Source of the DNA: an uncultured Treponema sp.
Lineage (GTDB): Bacteria > Spirochaetota > Spirochaetia > Treponematales > Treponemataceae
Direction of reading: 5' to 3'
Length of the DNA stretch: 7,472 bases
Assembly (NCBI RefSeq): GCF_938029485.1
Contig: NZ_CALHGC010000400.1
Coordinates: 1-7,472, forward strand
The stretch's first letter is position 1. The number at the start of each line of letters is the position of its first letter. The notes under the pieces were generated by a model. The model made no database searches. It was not told the origin of the DNA and was given only the letters and a program-made list of their open reading frames with translations. The translations under genes and the position numbers were made by a program. Positions 1 through 6,710 of the stretch are shown in pieces.

Positions 1-568
1 TCTTCGTTACAATCTCGTTTCGGAATGCCTTACCGATCTGCGCAATGCCGAAGGGGATTTTCATACGGTTGGACTGCGCAACGTTTTTATAGTTCACATA
101 AATACCCTGTGCGGTTTCGGGGCGTAAGTAGATGAGGTTGCTGTTATCGTCCGTCGGCCCGATATGGGTTTTAAACATGAGGTTAAACTTCCGCACGTCG
201 GTGAGTTCGCCGCCGCAGTCGGGACATTCTTTTTTGGCTAATTTGCTTTGATCGATTTGGTCGGCGCGAAAACGGGATTTACACTTTTTACAGTCTACTA
301 GGGGGTCGGTAAAGTTTTCCACATGACCGGAAGCCTCCCATACCCGCGGGTGCATCAAAATTGAGGCGTCAATACCGACAATCGAGTTATGCAGTTGGGT
401 CATTTCCTTCCACCATGCGCGGGCGATGTTGTTTTTTAATTCAATGCCGAGCGGGCCGTAATCCCACGCTCCGTTCTGCCCTCCGTAAATTTCAGATGAC
501 TGAAATACAAAGCCGCGCCTTTTACATAGGCTGACAATTTTTTCCATTGAAATTGCATGATCTTCCAT
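1..568 (-). CDS. glyS: Glycyl-tRNA synthetase, N-terminal 189 residues (cut by left window edge)
   Basis: Class II aminoacyl-tRNA synthetase that charges tRNA-Gly with glycine in the cytoplasm; this is the single-chain alpha2 type, not the alpha2beta2 GlyQ/GlyS type. I translated it directly from the minus strand. Visible marks are FVFQSSEIYGG and WDYGPLG near residues 20-41, VWEASGHVENFTDPL at 77-90, two Cys pairs (C93-x2-C96 and C115-x2-C118) that look like the zinc-binding insertion, RPETAQGIYVNY at 149-160, and the motif 2 segment FGIAQIGKAFRNEI at 173-186. The start is the ATG preceded at 8 bases by AAGGAG; an in-frame ATG at codon 8 has no such site. The frame runs off the window, so about 60% of the usual 440-460 residues are missing. 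It follows gltX by 43 bases with no visible terminator, so co-transcription is likely. Family assignment is secure. Confidence 0.95.
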   Translation of the reverse strand, partial: MEDHAISMEKIVSLCKRRGFVFQSSEIYGGQNGAWDYGPLGIELKNNIARAWWKEMTQLHNSIVGIDASILMHPRVWEASGHVENFTDPLVDCKKCKSRFRADQIDQSKLAKKECPDCGGELTDVRKFNLMFKTHIGPTDDNSNLIYLRPETAQGIYVNYKNVAQSNRMKIPFGIAQIGKAFRNEIVTK

Positions 569-576
569 ACCGTAAA

Positions 577-582
577 CTCCTT
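577..582 (-). promoter_or_regulatory. Ribosome binding site of glyS preceded by an A8 run
   Basis: On the minus strand the mRNA reads A8 followed by GGAG, giving a full AAGGAG eight bases before the glyS ATG. This site decides the start in favour of the first ATG over the in-frame ATG at codon 8. The A8 homopolymer directly abuts the Shine-Dalgarno bases. Confidence 0.8.
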
Positions 583-591
583 TTTTTTAGT

Positions 592-621
592 TATGCAAAG
601 TGCCGCTGACTCTATGCAAAG
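592..621. repeat. Nine-base direct repeat, 21 bases apart, over the gltX stop codon
   Basis: TATGCAAAG occurs at 592-600 and again at 613-621, exactly 21 bases (seven codons) apart. On the minus strand both copies read TTT GCA stop in the gltX frame: the first as Phe-Ala-TAG, the annotated end of gltX, and the second as Phe-Ala-TAA after Ser-Gln-Arg-His. The copies are therefore in frame with each other. Confidence 0.6.
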
Positions 622-2135
622 CGTTTTTTGATTGTTTTTTCGATGCGGGCAATAGAGCGGTCAATACCCAATATCTGTATCGAACCGACCAGCGGCGGAC
701 TTACGCGGCTGCCGGTAATTGCCATACGCATCGGCATCATAAAGTCGCCCAACTTAACGCCCATTGCTTCCGCTTCCGCACGGAATACTTCGCTTGCGGT
801 GTGCTCGTCAAGGCCTGCGATCGAGGGCAGCACGGTTTTTGCTTTTTCCAGCACAGCCTTTGTTTTTTCCGCATCCAGTTTTTTAGGGATGATTTCTTCT
901 ACGGGCGGGACGTCCGGCTCTTCAAAAAGGAAACGCACCATCTGCGGCGCTTCCGTCAAAAAGTGGAGCCGTTCTTTAATGAGCGGCATTACCTTCATCA
1001 GCGTTGACTTTTGCTCATCGGTAGGTTTAAGCAAGGTTTGGTCGGCAAAGCGTAATCCTGCCGTTTCCCGTGCTTTTTGATCCTGTTCGCCGAACATACC
1101 GGAGTTTGCGATAAAAGGCCATGTAAGGTCAAAAAGTTCTTCGTCGGTTTTAAGCCGCATATATTGACCGTTAAACCATTCGAGCTTTTTATAGTCGAAG
1201 ATTGCCGGAGCCTTGTTGATATGTTCGGGATTAAAACGTTCACCCAATTCTTGGAGCGAGAACATATCGCGGCCTTCTTCATACGAACAGCCGAGCATCG
1301 CAACATAATTGATGATCGCTTCTTTTAAATAACCGTTGTTGCGGAACTCATTACAGCTGGTAGCACCGTGCCGTTTTGAAAGCTTATGCCCGTCGTTTCC
1401 CATAACCATCGGCAAATGGCAAAAATCGGGATGTTCCCATCCGAAAGCCTGATACATCAATACGTGCATCGGAGTAGAGGGAACCCATTCTTGGGCGCGC
1501 ATGACGTGCGTAATCTTCATTAAGTGATCGTCGACGACATTTGCTAAGTGATAGGTCGGGAATCCATCGCTTTTCAGCAAAACGGGATCGGGGTTAATAT
1601 CTTCGTTTTTCCACTCTATTGTACCGAGAAGGACATCATGGAATACTGTTGTTCCCTCAAGCGGCACCTTGAGGCGGATAACGTATGGTTTCCCAGCTGC
1701 GATATTCGCATCGATTTCTTCCTGCGTTAAATTGCGGCAGTGCCGGTCGTATCCCGGAGGCATTTTATTCATAGTCTGGATTTTTCTGATGCGTTCAAGC
1801 CGCTCTTCATCGCAAAAGCAGTAATAGGCATGACCGCTTTTTACCAGTTTATCCGCATACTCGCGATATAGTTCCGAACGTTGGGACTGAATATAGGGTG
1901 CATAGGAGCCGCCACGGGGACCTCCTTCATCCCAGTCAATTCCAAGCCAGTCAAGGGTATCGTAAAGGTTTGTTTCGTATTCAGCCGCATAGCGGGTTTG
2001 ATCGGTGTCTTCTATACGCAAGATGAATTTTCCGCCGGTTGCGCGGGAAAAAAGATAATTAAATAATGCAGTACGTACTCCGCCAATGTGCTGTAATCCT
2101 GTCGGAGACGGGGCATAACGGCTTCGAGTTTCCAT
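612..2135 (-). CDS. gltX: Glutamyl-tRNA synthetase (GluRS)
   Basis: Class I synthetase that activates glutamate with ATP and charges tRNA-Glu in the cytoplasm. The 507-residue length suits the bacterial family. Domains in order: Rossmann catalytic core with RYAPSPTG and the HIGH-type signature H16-I-G-G19, the IEDTD segment at 41-45, the WVPSTPMHVLMYQAFGW region at 217-233, the KMSKS-type loop K251-L-S-K-R255, then the helical anticodon-binding part ending in PMRMAITGSRVSPPL at 468-482. C106-x-C108 and C133 resemble the zinc site of some GluRS enzymes, but the fourth ligand (His in E. coli) reads Asn135, so the site looks incomplete. The start has AGGAG five to seven bases upstream and a strong promoter further up. 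In bacteria with GatCAB and no GlnRS this enzyme may also mischarge tRNA-Gln; that cannot be judged here. It leads glyS. Confidence 0.97.
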   Translation of the reverse strand: METRSRYAPSPTGLQHIGGVRTALFNYLFSRATGGKFILRIEDTDQTRYAAEYETNLYDTLDWLGIDWDEGGPRGGSYAPYIQSQRSELYREYADKLVKSGHAYYCFCDEERLERIRKIQTMNKMPPGYDRHCRNLTQEEIDANIAAGKPYVIRLKVPLEGTTVFHDVLLGTIEWKNEDINPDPVLLKSDGFPTYHLANVVDDHLMKITHVMRAQEWVPSTPMHVLMYQAFGWEHPDFCHLPMVMGNDGHKLSKRHGATSCNEFRNNGYLKEAIINYVAMLGCSYEEGRDMFSLQELGERFNPEHINKAPAIFDYKKLEWFNGQYMRLKTDEELFDLTWPFIANSGMFGEQDQKARETAGLRFADQTLLKPTDEQKSTLMKVMPLIKERLHFLTEAPQMVRFLFEEPDVPPVEEIIPKKLDAEKTKAVLEKAKTVLPSIAGLDEHTASEVFRAEAEAMGVKLGDFMMPMRMAITGSRVSPPLVGSIQILGIDRSIARIEKTIKKRFA

Positions 2136-2176
2136 ATTTTTCTCCTAATCACTTTTTAAAAAAATGACAGTTTATA

Positions 2177-2205
2177 ATTATAGAAAGTTTTATCTTTTTG
2201 AGCAA
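2177..2205 (-). promoter_or_regulatory. Sigma-70-type promoter of gltX (and probably glyS)
   Basis: The minus strand shows a perfect TATAAT (2177-2182) preceded by TTGCTC (2200-2205) with a 17-base spacer. The -35 element matches consensus at only three positions, but the TTG is kept. Transcription would begin near 2170, giving a leader of about 35 bases before the gltX ATG. The surrounding 107-base gap between mtnK and gltX shows no clear terminator hairpin for mtnK. Confidence 0.7.
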
Positions 2206-2242
2206 GAGTTTTCTTTAATGGGTAATTGATTATTATGACTTA

Positions 2243-3562
2243 TTATCCGATGGCGGTTAAAAGAGCTTTCCTAAAGTACGCGGCTGTGTGTCCCCCGATA
2301 CCTGCTTGCTGCCGCCGCTTAATTAACCGACAGGCTGTTTTTATTACGATGCGCTCCATAGTAATACGCCGCGGATCCGAACCCATTGCGTCAAATTCGG
2401 CGGTTTTTGTGTCCCCGACTGCACGGCGGATTATTTCGGTACCGGCAAAGCCGTAGGCATCGGCAAGTATTTCAGCAAGCCGCCGCCGGATATACCGTTC
2501 GTTGTAAAGCGGGTCGCTTAACGGAACACTTTTGCACCGTTCAAGCGCCTTTGCGGTAAAAAGCTGCGGCAGGGTTTCGATTGCGGCGGCTATCCGTTCG
2601 ATAAAATCGTCGGCGGCATGGGGCTTAAGTACGGCTGATTGCCGCTCTCTCTGCGCATAGAATTTTTCATCGCGGCAGGCACCGCGGGTAAAAGCGGCAT
2701 ACATCCATGCGCAATAAAGGTTCGCAATGATATTGCCGAGGTCGTATCCGATCGGGCCGTAAAAGGCAAATTCGGGATCGATAATCTTCATGCACTGCTC
2801 ATTTGTGCTATTACTATCGGGACTATTGCCGCTGTCGATAGTCTTGCCGATAAAAATCGAGCCGGTGTGTAAATCCCCGTGGATGAGCGCCTCCGCCTTA
2901 TTCATAAACGTTTCCCGCAGCACAGCAGCCTCTGCTTTAAGCGCTTCGTTATTGTAAAGCGTTTTTTGAATAAAGGTCTCGTTACCGGGGGTGATGCGGT
3001 TGCGGTTTTTTCCATTGCAGTACGGCTCCGAAAACACCAGCGTTTCGGAAATTGCGCACAGTTCGGGATTGATAAACGCTTTTACCCGTTCTTTCTTTTC
3101 TTCCGGCGATAAAAAGAGATCGCTTGTCGGAAAAACCGCATCGGCTAAAAAGGACGCGGCGTTTTCCGCGAAATTCGCTGGAAGCGGATGCCCCGCCATC
3201 AATTCCTTCCGTAGATTACCGCAATAGGAAATATCTTCCATGCAGATGATACTCATGATATCGTCGTAAGCGTAAATACGGGGTATGAACTGCGGGGTAA
3301 GGGCGGCATAAATGCGGAGCGCTTCCGCCTCTCTTTTGCTGCGGGTAATATCGAGCGGACGCCCCGATGAGCGGAGCAGCCGATCAGCCTGTTTTACGAT
3401 AATGCTTTTTCCGCTTGCATGGGAGCGTACGCGGAATACATAGTTGATGTTCCCGTCTCCGATTTCCTCTGATGCAAGCGCTTCACCGACGGAAAACAGC
3501 TTGAGTTTTTCAATAAGGTAGGTCTTTACGGTTTCCGTATCAAGTAAGTAATGTTCTGTCAT
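2243..3562 (-). CDS. mtnK: 5-methylthioribose kinase
   Basis: Cytoplasmic enzyme of the methionine salvage pathway: phosphorylates 5-methylthioribose with ATP to its 1-phosphate. The fold is that of aminoglycoside/choline kinases. Seen: nucleotide loop EEIGDGNINYVF at 32-43, the ATP lysine in IIVKQA (K57), FINPELC at 163-169, the catalytic loop IHGDLHTGSIF at 227-237 (D230), and the metal-binding IDPEFAFYGPIGYD at 261-274 (D262, E264); these closely match the Bacillus subtilis enzyme as I recall it. At 439 residues it is about 40 longer than usual, partly through a Ser/Asn-rich insert at about 241-257. I chose the ATG; an upstream in-frame TTG at 3622 would add 20 residues but has no Shine-Dalgarno site, whereas AAGGA lies 13 bases before the ATG. 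It is last in the ctp-rsmE-wecG run. No mtnA is nearby. Confidence 0.93.
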   Translation of the reverse strand: MTEHYLLDTETVKTYLIEKLKLFSVGEALASEEIGDGNINYVFRVRSHASGKSIIVKQADRLLRSSGRPLDITRSKREAEALRIYAALTPQFIPRIYAYDDIMSIICMEDISYCGNLRKELMAGHPLPANFAENAASFLADAVFPTSDLFLSPEEKKERVKAFINPELCAISETLVFSEPYCNGKNRNRITPGNETFIQKTLYNNEALKAEAAVLRETFMNKAEALIHGDLHTGSIFIGKTIDSGNSPDSNSTNEQCMKIIDPEFAFYGPIGYDLGNIIANLYCAWMYAAFTRGACRDEKFYAQRERQSAVLKPHAADDFIERIAAAIETLPQLFTAKALERCKSVPLSDPLYNERYIRRRLAEILADAYGFAGTEIIRRAVGDTKTAEFDAMGSDPRRITMERIVIKTACRLIKRRQQAGIGGHTAAYFRKALLTAIG

Positions 3563-3588
3563 AGTTGTATGTATGTCCTTAAAATGTA

Positions 3589-3626
3589 GCGGTCGAACAA
3601 AATATGAATTTTGTATCGGCAACCGC
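3589..3626 (-). other. Bulged hairpin in the wecG-mtnK gap
   Basis: Reading the minus strand, GCGGT, CGA and ACAAAAT pair with ATTTTGT, TCG and ACCGC around a four-base TCAT loop: 15 base pairs broken only by a TGC bulge and a single T bulge on the 5' side. It begins 13 bases after the wecG stop and ends 8 bases before the AAGGA of mtnK. It has no immediate run of U (UACAUUUUAAGG follows), so it is at best a weak terminator. It may be an attenuator or an RNA stability element; that role is inference. Confidence 0.55.
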
Positions 3627-3638
3627 AGTTAGATCTCG

Positions 3639-4376
3639 TTATGTTCTAAAGAGCCGGTAGAACAGCACGATCAACAAAAAGAGGGCGTAGCGGAATACGT
3701 AAAATACTTTAAAAGGATTGCGCCGCAGCTGAGGCCAAAACTCGCGTCCTTTTCTAAATACGGCATCGGGAACACGTTTTTTACGCTTTGCAAAGATGTC
3801 GATGATATCATTATTGTGGATAAAGATGCTTGCAGGTAATTTTGCTTTATTCCGGTAAATCCATCGAACGCCGCCGGGGATACCGTTTCCGGCAAGCAGT
3901 AGGGCGGGATGTGCCTTGACAATCGAAAGAAGAATGTTGGGTTCCATGCTCTTGCGGTAAAATCCGTTAAAGCGTCCGACAATGCCTATGCCCGGAAAAG
4001 TTGCGTGTACGTTTCGTTCGGCATCGAGAAGGTTTTGCGCCCGTCCGCCCAAGATATAAAGAGACTTATAGTGTGAGTCAATAATATTCAAAATTTTGAT
4101 AATCATATCAAAAGAATTACGCCTTATAGGTGCCGGCAGTTTAAGAAACTGCGCCGCTTTTAACAAACTTTTTGAAAGCGGAAGGCAAAGCGCCGCTTGT
4201 TCCAGCATTGTGCGGAATTCCGTATCGCGCCGAGCTTTGAGTAAATCCCAGACCGTAATGAACACGATATGCTGAGGTTCTCCTTTATTCACCATATCCA
4301 TTATGGTTTGTTCAATATCTTCGTCAGGGAGAATGTCGATGGGAATTGTTAAGAGTTTTATACGGGTAATTGCCAT
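3639..4376 (-). CDS. WecG/TagA/CpsF-family (GT26) glycosyltransferase homologue with altered active site
   Basis: Family members transfer N-acetylmannosamine-type sugars to lipid-linked acceptors at the inner face of the membrane. The family pattern can be followed along most of the 245 residues: IVFITVWDLLKARRD at 37-51, the ILGG segment at 108-111, FPGIGIVGRFNGFY at 127-140, LLLAGNGIPGGVRWI at 159-173, and a C-terminal appendage. Key positions differ from the family consensus as I know it: the Asp-Gly motif reads LPLSKS at 65-70, the PKQE-type motif reads PGGV (167-170), and the Asn after the conserved Thr41 is Trp43. The last 20 residues form a hydrophobic stretch with Arg ends (about 225-244), suggesting membrane attachment. 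The start has GAGG seven bases upstream and overlaps the rsmE end by 19 bases, implying translational coupling. It may be a pseudoenzyme or have a changed substrate. Family membership is fairly secure; activity is not. Confidence 0.82.
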   Translation of the reverse strand: MAITRIKLLTIPIDILPDEDIEQTIMDMVNKGEPQHIVFITVWDLLKARRDTEFRTMLEQAALCLPLSKSLLKAAQFLKLPAPIRRNSFDMIIKILNIIDSHYKSLYILGGRAQNLLDAERNVHATFPGIGIVGRFNGFYRKSMEPNILLSIVKAHPALLLAGNGIPGGVRWIYRNKAKLPASIFIHNNDIIDIFAKRKKRVPDAVFRKGREFWPQLRRNPFKVFYVFRYALFLLIVLFYRLFRT

Positions 4377-5146
4377 TGGTCAGCCTCGTTTATAATAGTT
4401 TGTGCCGCTGCGATTGCATACAGTGCAGCGGTTTCTGCACGTAATACGTTTGTTTTAAAATGAACGGTTTGAAATGAGGTCTCTCGGAGCATCGCCGCTT
4501 CCATCGGGCTTATGCCGCCCTCCGCCCCGATTGCCAGCACGATGTGCGAAGGTTTTTTTGCAAGCAGTTGGTGAAATCCGATGGATGACCCTGCGGCTTC
4601 GCTGCACTGAGCAAATATGGAAGTTGCAGTCGGTACAAGCGTTTTTAGGGTGTTGAGCGCTTCGGTAAGCGGAGCGGGTCTCATAACAATAGTATCGATC
4701 TGAGAGCCGGATTGTTGCCGAGCCTCTTTGATGATTCGTTTGAACCGTTCCAGCTGCGCAGGGTTTTGTTTTTTTGCAACGGAAAATTCTCCAATGACCG
4801 GTAAAACAGCACGAACCCCCGCTTCTGTTGCCTGCCGGATAATAGTGTCGGTCTTGGAACCTTTGAGTACCCATTGCAGCAAGACAAGTTCGGCGGCAGC
4901 TGCAGGAAGGGTTCCCGATGTACCGGACGTACCGAGAGGCGTTGCTTGTCGCTTTAGTCGCAGCGTTTTCTTTATGGTGTTTATCGAATCGATTACCATA
5001 TCGGCAGCACCGCTTTGCGGCAGCAGTGCATACAGTATATCACCCTCCCGCATACGCCGTACTTTTATCAAATAGACAAAAGCTTTGCCGCTCAAAGTGA
5101 GCATACCGTTACTGTCCGGCTCTTGCGCGATAATAAATTGCTTCAT
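4358..5146 (-). CDS. rsmE: 16S rRNA (uracil(1498)-N3)-methyltransferase RsmE
   Basis: SPOUT-class methyltransferase that uses S-adenosylmethionine to methylate N3 of U1498 in 16S rRNA of the 30S subunit. The 262-residue length is near the usual 240-250. Seen: an N-terminal PUA-like part with HLIKVRRM-like YLIKVRRMREGD at 25-36, KGSKTDTIIRQATEAGV at 95-111, EARQQSGSQ at 141-149 (most homologues have Arg where Ser148 stands), the SAM-knot loop IGAEGGISPME at 206-216, and NVLRAETAAL at 233-242. A GTSGTSGT repeat lies in the linker at 72-79. The start is 17 bases after the ctp stop and has no recognisable Shine-Dalgarno site (the leader reads CACGAAATA), so reinitiation after ctp translation is a possible way of expression. 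It overlaps the next gene. Confidence 0.95.
   Translation of the reverse strand: MKQFIIAQEPDSNGMLTLSGKAFVYLIKVRRMREGDILYALLPQSGAADMVIDSINTIKKTLRLKRQATPLGTSGTSGTLPAAAAELVLLQWVLKGSKTDTIIRQATEAGVRAVLPVIGEFSVAKKQNPAQLERFKRIIKEARQQSGSQIDTIVMRPAPLTEALNTLKTLVPTATSIFAQCSEAAGSSIGFHQLLAKKPSHIVLAIGAEGGISPMEAAMLRETSFQTVHFKTNVLRAETAALYAIAAAQTIINEADQWQLPV
4910..4933 (-). repeat. Short tandem repeat encoding GTSGTSGT within rsmE
   Basis: Two near-identical nine-base units (GGTACGTCC and GGTACATCG) followed by a partial third (GGAACC) encode Gly-Thr-Ser twice and Gly-Thr. The repeat sits between the N-terminal PUA-like domain and the SPOUT domain, a place where linker length can vary without harm. It looks like local slippage expansion. 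Confidence 0.6.
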
Positions 5147-5163
5147 TATTTCGTGATACCGAT

Positions 5164-6657
5164 TTATGAAGCCTTCTTTAACTCGGCGCCGGCTTTTTCT
5201 TGAGCAGCATCTTCCTGCATTTGACGTACGCTTTTACTGTTTTTCAGCAGCTGCGGCAAAGTTCCGCTTTTCAGAATTTTGACAGCCTCCTGCAGCGGCG
5301 CGTCATATTCAATATCAGCTGCCGGCGCAGTATGTGTTCTATTGTATTCCTGCCGAATCAAGATGCGGAGCAATTCTTTGTTTAGGGAATATTCTTTTGC
5401 GAGCGTTTCCGCATATCGGGTAATTTGCGCAGCTGTTAAATCCTTGTTTTTCTTTACATAGTTCGAAATTTTTTCATCCTTGAATAGCTTTTCAAGGTTC
5501 TTTTCATCATCCGGTGATAACGGCTGGAATAATACCGCTTCCTTGTCCGGTTTAATGCCGGTTTTGTCGATATTGGCGTCGCTCGGCGTATAATAGCGCG
5601 AAATGGTCATTTTAAAGGAATCTTTTTGCGTTAAATCGAAGATCTGCTGCACGGAACCCTTTCCATAACTGGTTTCTCCAACGAGGTATGCGCGCTTATA
5701 GTCCTTTAAGGCTCCTGCCAATATTTCCGAAGCGCTTGCCGAACCTTTATTGATGAGCACAACAAGCGGCACATCCGCAAACACCGCATCTATCGCAGTG
5801 TTTGTGTTGAACTCAAGGTTTTGCTGCGGAATACGCGACTTTGTCGAAACAATCAAACCTTCTTTGATAAACAAACTTGCCGTATCAACTGCCGCAGTGA
5901 TAAGTCCGCCCGGATTATTCCGCAGATCGAGCACTAACTTGGTTACTCCTTCCGCTTGCAAACTTTCCATTGCTTCCCGTATACGGCGGCTGCTGTTGGG
6001 ATTAAACTCTATTAGGCGGATATAGCCGATATCTTTATCAAGTTTCATGTATTTAATGGTCGGCACTTCAATCCGTGCACGGATCAGTTTAGCCGGAAAT
6101 TCCATATTCTTTCCCCGCCGGACGGTTACCGTAATGGATGAGCCGATTTTTCCGCGGAGCTTTGCGACAACATCCGCCGTCGTCATTTCGATAACGGATT
6201 CGCCTTCGATTTCGGTGATAAGATCCTCTGCCTGAATACCGGCTTTCCATGCAGGGGTTCCTTCGAGGGCGGAAGCAACTTCGATATAGGATGGGCGTTC
6301 GGAAGTTGAAGCGGCCGGCTTGGTAAAGGTGATGCCTATTCCGCCGAAGTAGCCGGTTGTCGTATCCTGCAGCCCGACACCGGTTAAACTATCGTTGTCG
6401 ATATATATGGTATACGGATCCTTGAGCGCGTTGAGCATTCCCTCCGCCGCACCCTGAAAAAGCACTTCAGGATTTACTTCATCAACATAATAGCGCTGGA
6501 GCGCCTCATTTAAGTATTGTAGGTATTGCATATACGGTATCGCACTTTGCCCCTGCTCCTGCTGAGATTGTGCAAAGATGGACGGCGCATACGATACGGT
6601 AGAAATAAGGATAACGGAGAATAAACAGGTAATAATCCAAATTTTTTGCGGTTTCAT
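5164..6657 (-). CDS. ctpA: Carboxy-terminal processing protease, S41 family
   Basis: Exported serine protease that trims C-termini of envelope proteins. It has a signal peptide with hydrophobic core at about 6-24 and a likely cut after A29 (SIFA/QSQQ). Next come a helical segment containing ALKDPYTIYID at 77-87, a PDZ domain from about 104 to 190 (GGIGITF, GIQAEDLITEIEGESV), and the protease core with LDLRNNPGG at 243-251. The catalytic set is Ser308 in GSASASEILAGAL, Lys333 in SYGKGSVQQ and Gln337, placed by the 25- and 4-residue spacing known from E. coli Prc. IKPD at 368-371 closes the core. A charged helical C-terminal tail of about 120 residues makes it longer (497) than many CtpA proteins. 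No Shine-Dalgarno site precedes the ATG, and no other start would keep the signal peptide. It heads the ctp-rsmE-wecG-mtnK run. The symbol follows family use and is not certain. Confidence 0.94.
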   Translation of the reverse strand: MKPQKIWIITCLFSVILISTVSYAPSIFAQSQQEQGQSAIPYMQYLQYLNEALQRYYVDEVNPEVLFQGAAEGMLNALKDPYTIYIDNDSLTGVGLQDTTTGYFGGIGITFTKPAASTSERPSYIEVASALEGTPAWKAGIQAEDLITEIEGESVIEMTTADVVAKLRGKIGSSITVTVRRGKNMEFPAKLIRARIEVPTIKYMKLDKDIGYIRLIEFNPNSSRRIREAMESLQAEGVTKLVLDLRNNPGGLITAAVDTASLFIKEGLIVSTKSRIPQQNLEFNTNTAIDAVFADVPLVVLINKGSASASEILAGALKDYKRAYLVGETSYGKGSVQQIFDLTQKDSFKMTISRYYTPSDANIDKTGIKPDKEAVLFQPLSPDDEKNLEKLFKDEKISNYVKKNKDLTAAQITRYAETLAKEYSLNKELLRILIRQEYNRTHTAPAADIEYDAPLQEAVKILKSGTLPQLLKNSKSVRQMQEDAAQEKAGAELKKAS

Positions 6658-6658
6658 G

Positions 6659-6670
6659 GAAAATATTTTC
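6659..6670. promoter_or_regulatory. Perfect 12-bp palindrome just before ctp
   Basis: GAAAATATTTTC is its own reverse complement. It lies one base from the ctp ATG and one base from the TATAAT hexamer, so it would cover the expected transcription start and replace the usual ribosome binding region. Its place suits a repressor operator, but an AT-rich palindrome of this length can occur by chance. Confidence 0.4.
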
Positions 6671-6671
6671 T

Positions 6672-6692
6672 ATTATATTGGGAAATTGTCAA
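6672..6692 (-). promoter_or_regulatory. Perfect TTGACA and TATAAT hexamers only 9 bases apart, upstream of ctp
   Basis: On the minus strand TTGACA (6687-6692) and TATAAT (6672-6677) both match the sigma-70 consensus fully, but the spacer is 9 bases and cannot be spanned in the normal way. TATAAT with a 17-base spacer would use TAAAAG as -35; TTGACA with a 17-base spacer would use AAAATA as -10; both partners are poor. A start from the TATAAT would fall about 10 bases before the ATG, giving a nearly leaderless mRNA, in line with the absent Shine-Dalgarno site. Confidence 0.5.
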
Positions 6693-6710
6693 GCCTTTTA
6701 GCGAGCGGTT

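Noticed and set aside
600..1080. Long plus-strand frames opposite gltX, mtnK, rsmE and ctp.
   Set aside because: They lie antisense to clearly conserved genes, have no family resemblance and no ribosome binding sites; they are by-products of codon use on the other strand.
2136..2242. Possible terminator for mtnK, and a T-box-like leader for gltX.
   Set aside because: Only an AT-rich palindrome (TTTTTAAAAA) is present, and the gltX leader of about 35 bases is too short for a T-box.
3563..3622. TTG start that would lengthen MtnK by 20 residues.
   Set aside because: No Shine-Dalgarno site before it, it lies in the hairpin, and the ATG at 3562 gives an N-terminus of the length usual in MtnK.
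6625..6657. Cys11 of Ctp as a lipoprotein lipobox cysteine.
   Set aside because: The hydrophobic stretch before it is far too short and most of the hydrophobic core follows it; a signal peptidase I site after A29 fits better.
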